NCBI RefSeq assembly: GCF_963678875.1
Contig: NZ_OY787456.1
Coordinates: forward strand, 1,240,001-1,304,000
Direction: 5' to 3'
DNA length: 64,000 nucleotides
Source: an uncultured Hyphomonas sp.
GTDB taxonomy: Bacteria; Pseudomonadota; Alphaproteobacteria; Caulobacterales; Hyphomonadaceae
Below are positions 62,785 through 64,000 of the stretch, piece after piece. Position numbers and translations under genes: made by a program. The notes under the pieces are model-generated. The model did no database searches. It saw only the letters and a program-made list of their open reading frames with translations, and was not told the DNA's origin. How positions within the stretch are numbered: the stretch's first letter is position 1; every line of letters starts with the position of its first letter.

Positions 62785-64000
62785 GGCGCCGCTGCAGTCC
62801 CAATATCCGTGGCAGCCCGTTCGCGCAATGTGACCTTGTCGACCTTGCCGATCGGCAGCAGGGGCAATTCGCGGACAAGGAAAAAGCGCTTGGGGATTTT
62901 GTAATTGGCGAGGTTTTCCCGGCAATGCGCCTCAAGGGCTTCAGCCGTCAGGTCTCCATTCACCAGCACATAAGCGATGCCCACTTCCTGCCAGACAGGA
63001 TCGCTAATGCCGATGACGGCGGCAATATCGACCTGCGGATGGCTTTCAATGACGTTCTCCACTTCGCGTGGGTACACATTGTAGCCGCCGGATTTGTACA
63101 TCTCCTTGGAGCGCCCGACGATGGAATAGGTGCCATCGGGGTTGCGCTGGCCGAGGTCGCCGGTCGAGAGCCAGCCGTCGGCGCTCAGTGTTTCGGCCGT
63201 CGGCCCCGGCCGGTTCCAGTAGCCGAGCATGTTGTAAGCCGACCGGGCCTGGATCTCTCCGGTGACTCCGATGTCCGTGATCACGTCCGCGCCATTGGCG
63301 AGGCGGACATCGACGCCCGGCATCGGCCAGCCAACGGTTCCGGACAGGACCTCCTTGTTCCGGCTGGGCGGCACGATCGTCATGGCGCCGCAGCTTTCGG
63401 TCATGCCGTAATTGGTGGCCAGCGGCGCGCCATGCTCCAAAAGCCGGTCGAGCAGGTCCGCCGGCATCGGCGCGCCTTCCCAGACGATCAGCTTCACGGC
63501 GGAGAGGTCGGTTTCCGGGAAGGCCTCATCGGCGTACTGCAGCTGGAACACGCTGGGCACAGAGGCCCAGAGCGTGACGGCTTCCTGTTCCATCAGCTCC
63601 AGGGACCGGCGCGGCGAGAAGTTCTCGAGGAAGACGATGGTGCCACCGGCGACCAGGGTGGGCGTCGATACGTCCACGACACAGCCGATATGATTGACCG
63701 GGAAATAGTTGAGCATGCGCAGGGGGACGACCGGCCAGACCCGGTTCTGCTCCAGGCTGAACTCGACAATGCCCTGATGATGAAGCAGCGCGCCTTTCGG
63801 CCGGCCGGTGGAGCCGGACGTATACACGATCATGCAGGCATCGCGCCCGCCGCAGGCTTCGCGCGCCGCGGCAAGGCTTGCCTGCGGAACATGCATGCCC
63901 TGGGTCAGAAAGGCGTCGAGGCCGATGGCACCCGGCGGAATGCCGCCGGTCCCCTCGTCGAGGATGATGGTTTGCCGAATGGACGGCGTGCTGCCAGCCA
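62781..64000 (-). CDS. Acyl-CoA ligase / AMP-dependent synthetase (partial, 5' end outside window)
   Basis: About 406 residues of the C-terminal part are in the window. The AMP-binding motif is YTSGSTGRPKGALLHH, NYGMTESCGAM is the A5-type motif, and GWLSTGDLGQRNPDG with VYPREVENVIESHPQV are the later core motifs. The reading frame stays open past 64000, so the start is beyond the window. It activates a carboxylic acid as an acyl-CoA. The downstream enoyl-CoA hydratase gene overlaps it by 4 bases. Confidence 0.93.
   Translation of the reverse strand, partial: AGSTPSIRQTIILDEGTGGIPPGAIGLDAFLTQGMHVPQASLAAAREACGGRDACMIVYTSGSTGRPKGALLHHQGIVEFSLEQNRVWPVVPLRMLNYFPVNHIGCVVDVSTPTLVAGGTIVFLENFSPRRSLELMEQEAVTLWASVPSVFQLQYADEAFPETDLSAVKLIVWEGAPMPADLLDRLLEHGAPLATNYGMTESCGAMTIVPPSRNKEVLSGTVGWPMPGVDVRLANGADVITDIGVTGEIQARSAYNMLGYWNRPGPTAETLSADGWLSTGDLGQRNPDGTYSIVGRSKEMYKSGGYNVYPREVENVIESHPQVDIAAVIGISDPVWQEVGIAYVLVNGDLTAEALEAHCRENLANYKIPKRFFLVRELPLLPIGKVDKVTLRERAATDIGTAAAP

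Noticed and set aside
1..64000. tRNA, rRNA or CRISPR array
   Set aside because: I saw no cloverleaf with a CCA-end context, no rRNA-like blocks and no regularly spaced repeats. A tRNA or Rfam scan would be needed to exclude small RNAs.

Overview
The window looks like marine alphaproteobacterial chromosome, most like Hyphomonadaceae. The grounds are high G+C, four TonB-dependent receptors (TBDTs), a FecI/FecR pair, PF20091-type and CocE hydrolases, and a mobile-element module (DUF736, ParB-like, ArdA, DUF2285, SRAP) typical of alphaproteobacterial integrative elements. This assignment is inferred from gene content only. I saw no rRNA, tRNA or CRISPR array.

Layout. (1) 1-9.5 kb is one end of an integrative/conjugative element: a DUF736 fragment, a ParB-like gene with its own terminator, an unknown gene, ardA, a Fic protein with five operator-like repeats in its promoter, a small unknown protein, a GNAT acetyltransferase, an SRAP protein with altered active-site residues, a DUF2285 protein and three XRE regulators. 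Two of the regulators are paralogues with matching operators. (2) 9.5-11.3 kb holds an ECF sigma factor and a FecR-like anti-sigma factor. (3) 11.3-12.4 kb is debris: the decayed end of an AbiEii toxin next to an orphan AbiE-type operator.

(4) 12.4-30.3 kb is a complete myo-inositol catabolic locus combined with sulfate-ester genes. It holds a formylglycine-generating enzyme (FGE), IolA, a sodium:solute symporter, a CTPSR-type sulfatase lipoprotein, an alpha/beta hydrolase, a TBDT, an RpiR regulator, an IolC-DUF2090 fusion, IolD, IolE, IolB and an IolG-like dehydrogenase. Together these suggest uptake of a sulfated or esterified inositol compound, desulfation, and breakdown to DHAP and acetyl-CoA. 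(5) 30.4-34 kb is an iron-uptake operon with a Fur-box-like site: a siderophore TBDT, a PepSY protein and a small membrane protein.

(6) 34.3-43.3 kb is a defence/toxin-antitoxin island: AbiEii/AbiEi with two 47-bp operator palindromes that contain promoters, a divergent NTP_transf_8 nucleotidyltransferase, a membrane-anchored unknown, an orphan TagO/VasI-like lipoprotein, a membrane-anchored nuclease, a HEPN protein split by a stop codon, and a HigA-like antitoxin beside a frameshifted toxin. (7) 43.6-49.2 kb has an STN-domain TBDT followed by an S9 peptidase resembling lasso-peptide isopeptidases. Its expected sigma/anti-sigma partner is the pair at 9.5-11.3 kb, so regions 3-6 may be an insertion that split one module.

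(8) 49.2-56.8 kb has an AraC fragment, a GlxA-type regulator, a GDSL-esterase autotransporter, a glycine-zipper lipoprotein, two SDR-type oxidoreductases, and remnants of an EamA transporter and an IS1182-like transposase. (9) 56.9-64 kb is a catabolic cluster: a CocE-type hydrolase lipoprotein, a TBDT, a TetR regulator, an enoyl-CoA hydratase and a partial acyl-CoA ligase.
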